DNA of 64,000 nucleotides from positions 17,601 through 81,600 of IMG/VR virus record IMGVR_UViG_3300028883_000295, one strand, 5' to 3'. Both the position numbers and the translations under genes were made by a program. Below the pieces are notes generated by a model. The model worked only from the letters and a program-made list of their open reading frames with translations. It was not told the DNA's origin and did not search any database. This document shows, piece by piece, positions 1-10,021 of this stretch (position 1 is its first letter; each line of letters opens with the position of its first letter). Source of the DNA: a virus.

Positions 1-2321
1 ATATCATGAATTCCAAAGTTAGTTAGATTAGATGAGAATCTGTAATCAGTCTCTATATCAGTTCTTCCATTTATTGTAATCACTCCTTTCTTTTTAGGTT
101 TAATGTTACTTCCAGATGTTTCTATTCTGGCTCTTTCATCTGCCATCTCTTGTGTAACTATACTATCATCATATATCTTTCTTAATTGAACTCCATATGA
201 ATTAATACTATTATCATCAGTTCTAGTTGCAGTGATTTCATGCTCATACCATCCAAGTTTAAATGCTAAATCACCTGATGGACATGCATTATTATCCGAA
301 TAACCTAACCATGAACTACCTGACTTCAGAAGTATCTGTCCACTTGCATAATTTCTTTGATTACTTGCATAATACAACTCCCACTTTTTAGGATTAGCAT
401 CATTTGCCCCACTAATAACTAGCCAATAATTTGCTCCAACATTCAGATTCTTTAATTTAGGAGAATCATAACTCTGCCACTCACACCATCCAGATGGATA
501 TGGTAAATCAGATGGAATAAAAGATATGTCATTACTCCATGGTATTGGAGTTCCTGCAGGCATACCAGCTGTATATGTAGAATCTTTTGTTGATACAGTC
601 ACATTTTCAATGTATGGTGGATCAGATGCATCAAATGTAGTTGAATTCAGAGATGAGAATATATATTTAATTGTGACATTGGAACCTTCATCACCTAAAT
701 CATTCTCTATTCCATTAGTTAATCCTGACCACCATCCTAATCCAAGACTACCAGATAATAAAATGTGTTGTCCAGAATAAGTTTGTGCTGATATAGTTAT
801 GTATTGTGCTCTTTGAGTAAATGTTGTTGTTTTTATATTTCCAGTTCTATCATAGTTCTTACCATAAACAAAATAACTAGTAGGTTGATATCTTCTAGCA
901 CTATAAGAATCTTTAGTCCAAGTAGTTCCATCAGCACTGGTGTATATAGCAAAATCAGTATCACTTGTTGTATTTGGCCTAAATTCCCATGTTCCATCAG
1001 ATGCTATTGGTTGATGTAATGCCACAAAGAATTGTTGTCCTGATTTAACTAATGCTCTCTGTGACCATGGAATATCAAAATGTAAATGTTGATAATATGC
1101 ACTCATAGTTGTTGATGCAGATGCAAATGCAGCAGATATATCTTTATCACATCCACTAATAAGATAACACCATACTGTCTTAGGTAATGCATAACTGTCA
1201 TTATGAACTACATATGCTTCCACTCTAGTTACTCTTGCATCAAATGAGAATGGTTTCCATATATCACTAGAACCTCCACCTGACACTTGCCATCCTATAT
1301 AATAATTTGCTGTTGAATCATTTTGTGGTGCTCCACCAGCACCAGTCTGTCCTAATTTTTTAGATGAAGACTCTGTTGTAGTTAGGAATGAATCACTTCC
1401 ACCTGTAAATATGTCTGCATTGTCCTTAGTGGATGTATTTAAATATGTGTAATCTTCAAATTCATCTGTATAAACATGAGAATCTGCATCTGGAAAAATA
1501 CTAAATATTAAAGTATCTGGCTCATCATCATCTTCTGTTCTATCCATGTAGAATTTAACAGCTGATAGAATATCATCTTCGGCACAAATTCTCTGTGCAA
1601 TCACTGCATTTGAAGTCAATGCAAATGAATGATTAAGATTAGGTTGGGATGTTATTGTAGAATATCCTGTTCCACCAACAACTAAAACCTTATTAGTTAT
1701 ATCCTCATCAGCTTCCTCTAATGGATCCATCTTAAAAATATCTGATTCAGAGATAGTGAAATCATAGCTATCTCCTCTAAATTCAGGTTGATAATAATGC
1801 ATTTGTCCACTATTATCTATATAGAATTTAAATCCATCAATCTTAGTCAAATCAATAAGTGCATCACCAACTATTGTATTAGAGAAATCAATTGAGTCAG
1901 TCATTGTTGTTCCACTATTGTTCCAAATGTGTGACCCAGAGATTCCAGGACAATAATCAGCTATAAGAGAAGATGCTATATAACAGGTATTTCCAGAATA
2001 TTCAGCAGAAGCACTAGTATGATATCTCCATAAATCATATGTTCTACCAACTACCTGATATATATGTGTCTTCTTTCCCTGAACAATTTCTTGTTGTATC
2101 CTAGATATATATCCATCAAATTCTAAATCATCATTTATAAAAAGAAGAACTTTATCCCCAATCAATCTATTTGTGGTGACATCAAATGCATTTATCACTC
2201 CATTCTGAAAATATTCATTATCTGAATTAGTTATCTCAATGAGAGATATATTTCCACCAGCAGAATAATGATTTGCATCTGCTGAACCTGAACCCAAATA
2301 GATATCGTATGAGATAGTCAT
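1..2321 (-). CDS. Baseplate hub / tail-associated protein (partial)
   Basis: The minus-strand frame is open from an ATG at 2321 to the left edge, so at least 772 residues are present and the C-terminus is missing. The first ~240 residues look like a phage tail hub of the late-control-D/Gp37-like type (motifs LIGDKVLLFINDDLEFDGYI, then YQVVGRTYDLWRY). The rest is Ser/Thr/Gly/Tyr-rich beta structure with WCEWQSYDS and WELYYASNQ, suggesting carbohydrate-binding jelly-roll modules. It starts 3 nt past the tape-measure stop, the usual place for a baseplate hub. Role inferred from position and fold pattern. Confidence 0.7.
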   Translation of the reverse strand, partial: MTISYDIYLGSGSADANHYSAGGNISLIEITNSDNEYFQNGVINAFDVTTNRLIGDKVLLFINDDLEFDGYISRIQQEIVQGKKTHIYQVVGRTYDLWRYHTSASAEYSGNTCYIASSLIADYCPGISGSHIWNNSGTTMTDSIDFSNTIVGDALIDLTKIDGFKFYIDNSGQMHYYQPEFRGDSYDFTISESDIFKMDPLEEADEDITNKVLVVGGTGYSTITSQPNLNHSFALTSNAVIAQRICAEDDILSAVKFYMDRTEDDDEPDTLIFSIFPDADSHVYTDEFEDYTYLNTSTKDNADIFTGGSDSFLTTTESSSKKLGQTGAGGAPQNDSTANYYIGWQVSGGGSSDIWKPFSFDARVTRVEAYVVHNDSYALPKTVWCYLISGCDKDISAAFASASTTMSAYYQHLHFDIPWSQRALVKSGQQFFVALHQPIASDGTWEFRPNTTSDTDFAIYTSADGTTWTKDSYSARRYQPTSYFVYGKNYDRTGNIKTTTFTQRAQYITISAQTYSGQHILLSGSLGLGWWSGLTNGIENDLGDEGSNVTIKYIFSSLNSTTFDASDPPYIENVTVSTKDSTYTAGMPAGTPIPWSNDISFIPSDLPYPSGWCEWQSYDSPKLKNLNVGANYWLVISGANDANPKKWELYYASNQRNYASGQILLKSGSSWLGYSDNNACPSGDLAFKLGWYEHEITATRTDDNSINSYGVQLRKIYDDSIVTQEMADERARIETSGSNIKPKKKGVITINGRTDIETDYRFSSNLTNFGIHD

Positions 2322-2323
2322 AA

Positions 2324-5300
2324 TTATCTAGTATTCCGATACCTAAACTTTAATTGATTTGTAAATGCACCAACATCCTGAATTCCATGAACATTTATAG
2401 GTCCATACATATTATAATTCTCACTCATTGTATCTCCAGAATATGTCACATTTCTATTATAGGATGTTCCACCGAACACTCCACCTTTCTGCATTCCAAG
2501 CAGATTAGAATAATGTGTAGAGAGTAAATATTTCATGATATTCTCACCATATTTACGATTAGTTCCCTCTAATGGAACAAGTGCCTCTGCTCCTTTTTCA
2601 CCAAACACTCCAGCAGTTGGAGAATTAAATATTCCACCTCTTTCTCCAAATACTAGATTTCTAGCAACATTTCCAAATTCATCAAACATTGCTCCTGGAT
2701 TTCTTATGGTATTCATCACAATCTCAAATGCAGTTCCTGTTGAAGTATTGATATTATTCATTAGATTAAATATATTCTGTAATTCATTCTTTAAATCTAT
2801 TACCTTGAGATTTAATTTATCAACATCGGATTGAGTATATCCGATTACTCTATCTACAGCCAACCATGCATCTTCTAATTCATAAGTGATGGTAGTACCT
2901 TCATCTGTAGCCTGTGCCATATCATTAGCTTTATCTTTTATCTTAGTAACTGTTGTAGCAACATCATTAGAAGCAATACCTATATCCATATAGTGTTCTG
3001 CAGTATCCATTGCCACATCATTGTATTCCTTCTGTTCTTTAGTTGCAGCATCTATATATTCTTGTAATTCCGCCTCTGTTATGTCACCCCTAGCATATGC
3101 TGCCCTAGCCTTAGCTAAATCACCTTCTGCTTCCTTCCATTCCTTATACTGTTCTATTATATCTTCAGTGAGAAGTGCTTGTTCAGCTAATCCTTCAAAT
3201 AATTCATCATCCAGTTTCTTTTTATCTTCTGCTATCTTATATTTCTCTAATTCAATCTTAAGTAGTTTATCTTCTAATTCATAGACATCCAACATTGCCT
3301 CTGCTTTATATTTCTCTTTATTAGTGACTATATCCAATACCTTAGCATATTCTGACATTGCTGAATTCAATTCACTCTGAACTTCTAGTAATTCACCCCT
3401 TCTATTTATTATATCAGTGACCTGTTCCAGAATTGCTAATTCATTCTCATTTAATTTTTCAGATAGAGAATTATATGTAGCAGTAGCAACTCCCAGTTCT
3501 TCTCTTCTAATTCTCAATTCATCAGTTACATCAGATAAATCCTGAGTTATTCTATTAGCTTGATTTAATAATAAATTATATTCCTCTTCTCTATCAGGCC
3601 CAAGTCTATTCATTTCTTCTCTGGTGTCAATCAATCTCTGATTCAGATTCGTTTGTTTTCCTGATAATCTATTAATGTCTTTATTAATGTTATATAGATT
3701 TGTATATGCATCAACTGCATCTCCAACTTCTGGACTCAAATCATGCATCAATTTAAGAATGTCTGATGATACATTTAATACATCACTTTCACTATCAGCA
3801 TATTTCCTTGTAGCATCACCCAAATCTATAAGTAAATCATTATATTCTTCATTTCCCTTTTTACCTTCTGCAGTTAATTCATTTAATCTATTCTGAATCC
3901 TGACTACCCTTGATAATCCATCTAACCAATCAGGTATAGCTTTATTTGAATATCTTTGTATTACAGTCATTCCATCTTCACCAGTTTTTGTTAATTTCTC
4001 CCATGCTTCATAACTTAATGTCAAACTCTCTTGAACACCTTTAATCTTATCTATCATACCAAGTGCACTATCAATCATTGATGCAATTGAACCAATAAAT
4101 GGAATAGCTTTCACCATATCTTTTATTGTCCCAAAGAAATCAAAATCACCTTCACCACTAATAATCCCTTGGAGTGATTTTACTGATTCAATTAATTTCC
4201 ATAATGCACCAGTTAATTCTTCACCAATAGCTGCACCTAATTCCTGTGCATCACCAGCTAATTGTTTGAATTTGCCTGACATTGTATCCATCTGTTTCTC
4301 AGCAATAAATTCAGTGATTCCAGACATTTCCTTAGTGATAAGGACATAATCTTCTATTTCATCAACTGCACTCACTAGAGTAGCTGCAGCAGCAGCAGTT
4401 CTTGCTCTAAACATCTGTGAAGCATCAGCCACACTAAATTGAGCATTCTTTAATTTTCTAAGTATGTCTACTATACTATTAACTGTTGGATCTATATCAG
4501 ATAGAGTTAATCCTAATGCAGCAAGTGCTCTCTGTCCCTTATCTGTTGGAGTCAGAAGTTTAGTAAATATCATATTTAGACGTTGACCTGCTTGTGCACC
4601 CTCATAACCTCTATCAGCAAGCAATGTCAATGTAGCTCCTATTTCTCTAAAGTCTTGATTCAATTCACCTGCTATCTGTCCAACATACTGGAATGCATTA
4701 GCCATCTTTTCTGCAGTCATAAATGAATTAGTAATCAAAGCAGTGAATGTATCTACAACCATACCAGTATCATCAAGTTCAAGTCTAAATTGTTTTAGAA
4801 CTGTAATTACATATTTAACTGCTTCTTCTAGATTTGTTTGTGTAGCAGTAGCATATTGTAAAATAGGAAGTAATTCTTTAGTAGATGATATAACTGGATC
4901 AATTCCAGCACTGGCAACTGTATACATTGCCTTAGCTACTTCTGTCATAGTGAATATGGTCTTACTAGCAAGTTCTCTAGAAAGTTTACTTATTGCATTA
5001 ACTGCTTTATCAAAGCTATGACCTAAATATCCTGAAACAGCAGCAGCATTCACTACTGCACTCTCAAATTCCTTAAATATCTCTATAGAATTCTCTAGTC
5101 CTTGCCTTATAGCCATCACCATCTGAACACCTATAGAGAATGAAATGTAGTGGACAATCTTCAACATGAACTTCTGCCAGCTAAGCATATACTTCAATTG
5201 CTGTGCAAAGCTCTGTTGCATACCTTTGGTAGATTTATTTACTGTCTTGTGAATTGCAGTCATTGACTTGTTCATCTCAGCCTTGACTCGATTCAAGCCA

Positions 5301-5356
5301 GTTGTCTTTATCTGCAAATCAACATATATACTACCAGCTTTAGTTCCAGTTACCAT
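2324..5356 (-). CDS. Tape measure protein
   Basis: 1010-residue tail-length ruler that occupies the tail tube and helps deliver DNA. Residues ~75-330 match the TP901-type minor-tail core (AAAVSGYLG, SKLSRELASKT, VASAGIDPV); a hydrophobic segment lies near 40-65; residues ~480-830 are long charged coiled coils rich in E, K, L and N; the C-terminus has the Gly-rich AGVFGEKGAEALVPL motif common in tape measure proteins. Unusually, it is separated from the tail chaperone by about 11.7 kb of fibre and surface-protein genes. The gene follows a 200-nt non-coding stretch. Confidence 0.9.
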   Translation of the reverse strand: MVTGTKAGSIYVDLQIKTTGLNRVKAEMNKSMTAIHKTVNKSTKGMQQSFAQQLKYMLSWQKFMLKIVHYISFSIGVQMVMAIRQGLENSIEIFKEFESAVVNAAAVSGYLGHSFDKAVNAISKLSRELASKTIFTMTEVAKAMYTVASAGIDPVISSTKELLPILQYATATQTNLEEAVKYVITVLKQFRLELDDTGMVVDTFTALITNSFMTAEKMANAFQYVGQIAGELNQDFREIGATLTLLADRGYEGAQAGQRLNMIFTKLLTPTDKGQRALAALGLTLSDIDPTVNSIVDILRKLKNAQFSVADASQMFRARTAAAAATLVSAVDEIEDYVLITKEMSGITEFIAEKQMDTMSGKFKQLAGDAQELGAAIGEELTGALWKLIESVKSLQGIISGEGDFDFFGTIKDMVKAIPFIGSIASMIDSALGMIDKIKGVQESLTLSYEAWEKLTKTGEDGMTVIQRYSNKAIPDWLDGLSRVVRIQNRLNELTAEGKKGNEEYNDLLIDLGDATRKYADSESDVLNVSSDILKLMHDLSPEVGDAVDAYTNLYNINKDINRLSGKQTNLNQRLIDTREEMNRLGPDREEEYNLLLNQANRITQDLSDVTDELRIRREELGVATATYNSLSEKLNENELAILEQVTDIINRRGELLEVQSELNSAMSEYAKVLDIVTNKEKYKAEAMLDVYELEDKLLKIELEKYKIAEDKKKLDDELFEGLAEQALLTEDIIEQYKEWKEAEGDLAKARAAYARGDITEAELQEYIDAATKEQKEYNDVAMDTAEHYMDIGIASNDVATTVTKIKDKANDMAQATDEGTTITYELEDAWLAVDRVIGYTQSDVDKLNLKVIDLKNELQNIFNLMNNINTSTGTAFEIVMNTIRNPGAMFDEFGNVARNLVFGERGGIFNSPTAGVFGEKGAEALVPLEGTNRKYGENIMKYLLSTHYSNLLGMQKGGVFGGTSYNRNVTYSGDTMSENYNMYGPINVHGIQDVGAFTNQLKFRYRNTR

Positions 5357-5420
5357 ATCTATCTATTCATTTATCTTTAATTTTATACATAATTCACATT
5401 TTCCATTTAAAGGGGTCAAA

Positions 5421-5535
5421 GAGCTATTCTGAGAGACCTTGCATTGCACCCTACCTATACCATTAGATAACTTTTAAAGTGCTTCAGCGTGGCTCTCTGT
5501 TAATCCTCAGCGATGTTTCAGATATATCCTAAACC
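5421..5535. repeat. Four-copy structured intergenic element, copy A
   Basis: Lies in the 199-nt gap between two minus-strand genes. It shares with the copies at 37641, 37826 and 51626 the blocks ATTCTGAG, ACCATTAG, CTCTCTGnnAATCCTCAG and a terminal small hairpin. CTGAG (5' end) can pair with CTCAG (3' end), and CTATACCATTAG can form a small stem-loop. Strand of activity is unknown. The rest of 5357-5555 holds nothing I recognise. Confidence 0.7.
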
Positions 5536-5555
5536 TCATTACCTAATATATCAGT

Positions 5556-5996
5556 TTATATAACAACCATCAGAGGTTTCCAGTTACTTGGTAGTTTAGA
5601 TATATCATCATTTTGAGGCTCAACTATCCATACATCTAAATTATCATCTACAAATATATTCACAGCATGTGGATATGTGAACATAGGAGTATTAGATATT
5701 AATATACCAAATGGTAAACTAGACCAGTGTTTGATAGAGAACTGTCCATATAGTCTAATACTAAAATCATCACAATCTAGATACTCAGATATATATGACT
5801 CTTTATCTGTATCATCTTGTGATATAAATCTAGCATACTCTGAAAGAGAAGTGAGTTTGTATTTACTATCATATATGTAGATAACACAACTCTCTCCTAA
5901 TTCAGCTCTCAATGTAGACATTAATTCAGTATATTCTACATCCACTAATGGACTAGGCTTTCCTAGCTTACCTTTACTAAACCATCCTAAACACAT
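5556..5996 (-). CDS. Papain/transglutaminase-fold-like cysteine hydrolase candidate
   Basis: 146 residues. The pattern DCDDF (Cys75), YPHAVN (His110, Asn113) and EPQND (Glu126-Gln128) matches the Cys-His-Asn/Glu arrangement of papain-like domains found in phage tail loci and in the C-terminal domain of some agglutinins. The segment SLSEYARFISQ before the Cys is also typical. It stands between the membrane-anchored beta-helix protein and the tape measure, with the start directly abutting the upstream stop. A role in cell-envelope attack, cleavage of a tail protein, or autoproteolysis is possible. Residue match is visible; activity is inference. Confidence 0.55.
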   Translation of the reverse strand: MCLGWFSKGKLGKPSPLVDVEYTELMSTLRAELGESCVIYIYDSKYKLTSLSEYARFISQDDTDKESYISEYLDCDDFSIRLYGQFSIKHWSSLPFGILISNTPMFTYPHAVNIFVDDNLDVWIVEPQNDDISKLPSNWKPLMVVI

Positions 5997-7448
5997 TTAA
6001 CTTACACCTGAATAGAAGTTCCAATCATCATAGTCAGTACAATTAACCCTAGCATTACATTGATATATTGGATATTGAATACCATTCATGCTGTTAAACA
6101 TTATATAACAATTTGTATCACTATTTGCTCCATATACACCAAGATTAGGATATTGTGTACCTGTTCCAACAATTGTATTTAGAAATATTTTAGAATCCTC
6201 TGTACTTGCAATTGATATTCCAGCTGACCATTGGCCACATCTCTCTATATGATTACCACAAACTGTTGCATTGTCTCCACCCAATGAAATACCGTTACTT
6301 CCTATATCAGCAATCACATTATTATAAATATATGTATATGAACCAGCTAAATTCATAGCATAACTAGTTATGTTTGTGAATTCACATCCTATTACTTCAA
6401 TCCAATCAGGGCTTCCAGTTACACCTCTATAAGTGTCTCTTATGATACTATTAGATATTGTTACATGATAAACATCCGAAGCTATAAAGAAACCTCTTGC
6501 AGTGCTAGCACCATAACATGCATCATCTGTTCCACACGATACCATACAATCATCAAATAATACATGTGATGTGTCTTCCATATAATATCCTACACCAGAA
6601 TCATATACAGAACAACCTGTTACTGATACATTCTGAGTTGCTTCAGCATATGTTGCAGCTAGAGCAGATTCTACAACGAAACCTCCAGAGAATGCATTAT
6701 CTACAATACATCCACTTATCACTGAATCATATGTTTCCCAATACCAAACACCAAATGCAGCATAATGCTTAAGACCACTTTCATCAAATGCACTAGCTAA
6801 ATCAATGAACATACAATCATGTACATTAATTTGACTTCCTTCTTTGACGAATATTCCCATATTTTGGGTATCGTATATAGTCACACTGTATATCTCAACA
6901 AATTCACATTTCAAAAGATATATACCATTAGTATAGGAATAAAAACAATCATACCATACATCCTGTCCACCACTATTTCCATCTAGGATTATATCATGTA
7001 TTGTTATATTTGCATTACCATTTGTTTGGTCATAATTTCTAATCATAGTACAATTAGCATCATCATCAAGATAAAGTCTAACATTATATAATTCACAGTT
7101 ATCACCAACATAGAGTATACCATCTTGTGTAATAAGATTATTACCACCATTAACCCATCCTGATTCGTTATCAAGATCATCAATAGCATTTTGTAGATTA
7201 GCAAACGAAGCTACCCAGTAATGTCCTTCACTATTTGAAATTAAAGTTTCTGTTGGAGGTCTATACCCTCCTGGTAGTAAGTCTGTCATCACCCCAGCTC
7301 CACCAGCACCTAGAATAGCACCAGTAGTTAGGACTGCAGCAGCTTTCTTCTTATTCCTCTTAAACCAATTTTGTATATCATCTCTAAATAGATATATTAA
7401 ACTAACTGTGATTAGTATACCTATTAATAGAATTATCCATCCTATCAT
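5997..7448 (-). CDS. Membrane-anchored right-handed beta-helix surface protein
   Basis: 483 residues. Residues 2-20 form a hydrophobic segment, followed by a basic stretch (NWFKRNKKK), a second hydrophobic segment at ~36-55 and an LLPGG turn. The remaining ~420 residues are short beta-strand repeats with Asn/Asp/Cys turns (INVHDC, VSVTGC, VTISNS, YIYNNVI) typical of pectin-lyase-like parallel beta-helices. No catalytic signature is obvious. The anchor module resembles that of the protein at 10021-12114. It is probably displayed on the host membrane or virion; a tail spike is less likely because of the anchor. Confidence 0.6.
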   Translation of the reverse strand: MIGWIILLIGILITVSLIYLFRDDIQNWFKRNKKKAAAVLTTGAILGAGGAGVMTDLLPGGYRPPTETLISNSEGHYWVASFANLQNAIDDLDNESGWVNGGNNLITQDGILYVGDNCELYNVRLYLDDDANCTMIRNYDQTNGNANITIHDIILDGNSGGQDVWYDCFYSYTNGIYLLKCEFVEIYSVTIYDTQNMGIFVKEGSQINVHDCMFIDLASAFDESGLKHYAAFGVWYWETYDSVISGCIVDNAFSGGFVVESALAATYAEATQNVSVTGCSVYDSGVGYYMEDTSHVLFDDCMVSCGTDDACYGASTARGFFIASDVYHVTISNSIIRDTYRGVTGSPDWIEVIGCEFTNITSYAMNLAGSYTYIYNNVIADIGSNGISLGGDNATVCGNHIERCGQWSAGISIASTEDSKIFLNTIVGTGTQYPNLGVYGANSDTNCYIMFNSMNGIQYPIYQCNARVNCTDYDDWNFYSGVS

Positions 7449-7483
7449 TTATTTCAGTCTCCAAAATATAACATATAACATCT

Positions 7484-9577
7484 TTAAATTATATACCAAT
7501 TAGTTCCATCACTTATAACAGTGACAGATTCATATTGAAATTGCATATCATAATCAACATCACCATCTATAGTATCACCACTCTGTCCAGATACAGTAAC
7601 AGTTCCTGTACCTATATTCTTAACAGTTATATTATCACCACTATTATGTGAGTCTGGTAGTTTAATAGTTATAGTATTAGAAGCTAGAACATATTCTCCA
7701 ACTAATGCTGAATAATTAGCAGTCTTGGTTTGTACTATATATCTATGATGACCATAGATAGTACCACCAGAGAATGCTGCTGATGATATTCCAGTTGAAT
7801 CATATATGGGTTTATCATTTGCATCTAAATCTCCACCAAGTTGAGGTGTTGTATCTTCCACTACATTAGATAATCCTGCACCAGGAACTAGATTAGTGGC
7901 ATTTCCTGAAACCCAGTCTGCATATATTCCTGTTTGGGATGAAATCAGATTAGTTTGAATCGAACCTCCAGATATTCCTTGAGATGACAGTCCATAACAT
8001 CTTATTTTATGACTCCAACTATCTCCTGAAACAAATAATTGATAATTCCTAACATCTATATTCTGAAATTCTTTAGTTGTTGATAAACCATCAGCATTAA
8101 GTATTATACTTGCTTTATCATTTTGACTTGCATCTATAATCATAGAATAATTTGCTGCTGGATCTCTTATAAGGAATGGATATGTATTAGTTTGGCATAA
8201 ATCCCTTACATATAACCAACCACTAGAATTCACACCTATACGATAATCAGCAGCAGAACCTGTTATTTGGAAATAGTCTTCTATATCAGCACCATATGGT
8301 AACCATGTTTTACTTCCACCAAGTATTATATTGTAAGAACCACTATCATAATAATATTCGGTATTCATCCAAGACGAACCGGGTATAAATACATTTTTTT
8401 GTGCACCAGATATAATGGAAAATGCATATCTAGCATTTGTATGTCCTGGATTACCAAAATCCGTTACATTTACATTAAAGAATCTATTTCCATCAGTAAT
8501 ATTCTTGATTCCATCTATTATATTAGAACCACACTGAACTTCAACATCATTAAATACAATATTATTTAATGTTGTTCCTACTTTAGAACCAGCAGTAGGA
8601 TTTCGACTCCAATTACTATCAAACTCAATTGCAGTTATTGGATTTCTAATAGTTATATTTTCAAAATGAGTTGTATTAATCCAAGCAAGGTTATTAGCAT
8701 TACCTGTACAAGTATATATATGGATTCCTCTCCCAACTCCATTAATATCCATATCTCTACAAAAATTATAATGGAGATTGCAACGATTACCAGTAGCACT
8801 ATATTTTATAGCAGTAGCTCCAGATTGTATATGACCTTCAAAATCTGTTCCATCTACACATCTAAATGTTATCTTCTCAGCTAAAGTATTTACTATACTT
8901 CTTCTCTCATACCAATCACTTTCAGCAGTTTTAGCTTCAAAAATAACAATATTCCCAGAATACCAATGAGTACTTGGTGGTGGAATATATACACTAAAAT
9001 TACCTATATTAACATTTCTAGTTCTTCTACTTTCACTATGATCTCCAGATCTGTCTCCTGAAATATAAAATGCATCGTATTCACCTTGAGCTAAATGGAA
9101 TTGTGTTGCTACCCCAGCACCATAAAGTGTAGAATGATTCTTTATATTAATTGTTGATGAGATATTATATATCCCTGAAGCTACATATGTATATATGTAG
9201 GGACTCAATACAGAATTAAATAGAGTAGATGCATCATTATTAGTGGCTAATATACTACCATTTCTTCCACTTCTACAATAATAGATATCCCTATCTCTAT
9301 AAATAATTTGGTCTGCAGTCATTGGTATATTATAGGATCCACCTGAAATGGCTTGAGAACTCACAAAATCTATATCAATGATGCCATATGTATAACTATT
9401 ACCAGAAAGATTACCTGCAAGATTACCTTTTAGAGAAGCACTTTGGATATTATCATCAAAGTACTCTTTATTGATTACATCAGAATCAGCAGTAGCAGTA
9501 TAGGTAGTTACTATATGTCCCCCACTAATAGTTTGTGAGCTTACACTATCTATATTATAAAGGATTCCTTCTCCCAT
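7484..9577 (-). CDS. Tail fibre / spike with beta-helix core
   Basis: 697 residues. The N-terminus carries SSQTISGG and SSQAISGG linkers also seen in the neighbouring fibres. Residues ~100-430 look like a pectate-lyase-type beta-helix beginning with a STINIKNHSTLYGAG-like cap. The C-terminus has the LGGDLDAND motif and a terminal domain (ITIKLPDS, ITVKNIGTG, DGTNWYII) common to phage and archaeal-virus fibres. It probably binds or trims a host surface polysaccharide; the glycan is unknown. Weak spacing to the gene on either side suggests co-transcription. Confidence 0.7.
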   Translation of the reverse strand: MGEGILYNIDSVSSQTISGGHIVTTYTATADSDVINKEYFDDNIQSASLKGNLAGNLSGNSYTYGIIDIDFVSSQAISGGSYNIPMTADQIIYRDRDIYYCRSGRNGSILATNNDASTLFNSVLSPYIYTYVASGIYNISSTINIKNHSTLYGAGVATQFHLAQGEYDAFYISGDRSGDHSESRRTRNVNIGNFSVYIPPPSTHWYSGNIVIFEAKTAESDWYERRSIVNTLAEKITFRCVDGTDFEGHIQSGATAIKYSATGNRCNLHYNFCRDMDINGVGRGIHIYTCTGNANNLAWINTTHFENITIRNPITAIEFDSNWSRNPTAGSKVGTTLNNIVFNDVEVQCGSNIIDGIKNITDGNRFFNVNVTDFGNPGHTNARYAFSIISGAQKNVFIPGSSWMNTEYYYDSGSYNIILGGSKTWLPYGADIEDYFQITGSAADYRIGVNSSGWLYVRDLCQTNTYPFLIRDPAANYSMIIDASQNDKASIILNADGLSTTKEFQNIDVRNYQLFVSGDSWSHKIRCYGLSSQGISGGSIQTNLISSQTGIYADWVSGNATNLVPGAGLSNVVEDTTPQLGGDLDANDKPIYDSTGISSAAFSGGTIYGHHRYIVQTKTANYSALVGEYVLASNTITIKLPDSHNSGDNITVKNIGTGTVTVSGQSGDTIDGDVDYDMQFQYESVTVISDGTNWYII

Positions 9578-9634
9578 CTAGTTACCATCCATTTAATTTC
9601 ATAATTCATTTCTTTTAGACATCCTAAACATTTA

Positions 9635-10021
9635 TTAATCATAATCTATAGTCTTTAAATGTCCTTTTTGTATATTAGAATTAAAGATATAAACTTCATT
9701 TCCATATTTTCTATATGTATTCAATGATATGTCATTTACTAGATTAGCCTCTTCTAGAGTGATATTCAAATTCTTACCCATATCACTTACCACCAATTTG
9801 AATGTAGATGAATATGTTTCTCCTTTACCATCCGCATTAACAGTCATAGTGCATCCAGAATAAGCATAATCCATCAGATTATCCACATACTTTCCAATAG
9901 AATTACTAGTCATTGTCAAGGCTTTATTTCCACTATTAGCTATAATAGTTCCACTAGCAAGTATATCTCCATTAGAATCATATAGATATCCATACATAGG
10001 ATATGGAAATGGAAGTGGCAT
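9635..10021 (-). CDS. Small Ig-like (carboxypeptidase-regulatory-like) virion protein
   Basis: 128 residues starting MPLPFPYPMYGYLYDSNGD, then TMTSNSIGKYV and TLEEA. This pattern (Pro-rich start, YxYDSNGxIxxSGT, N-x-G-xY) matches carboxypeptidase-regulatory-like or Ig-like beta-sandwich proteins found as decorations or adaptors in phage tails. The start ATG overlaps the upstream stop (TAATG), so translation is probably coupled to the surface-protein gene. Function is inferred from location. Confidence 0.5.
   Translation of the reverse strand: MPLPFPYPMYGYLYDSNGDILASGTIIANSGNKALTMTSNSIGKYVDNLMDYAYSGCTMTVNADGKGETYSSTFKLVVSDMGKNLNITLEEANLVNDISLNTYRKYGNEVYIFNSNIQKGHLKTIDYD

Noticed and set aside
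526-1019. Plus-strand open frames within the left edge
   Set aside because: They are antisense shadows of the long minus-strand baseplate hub gene, which stays open to the edge.
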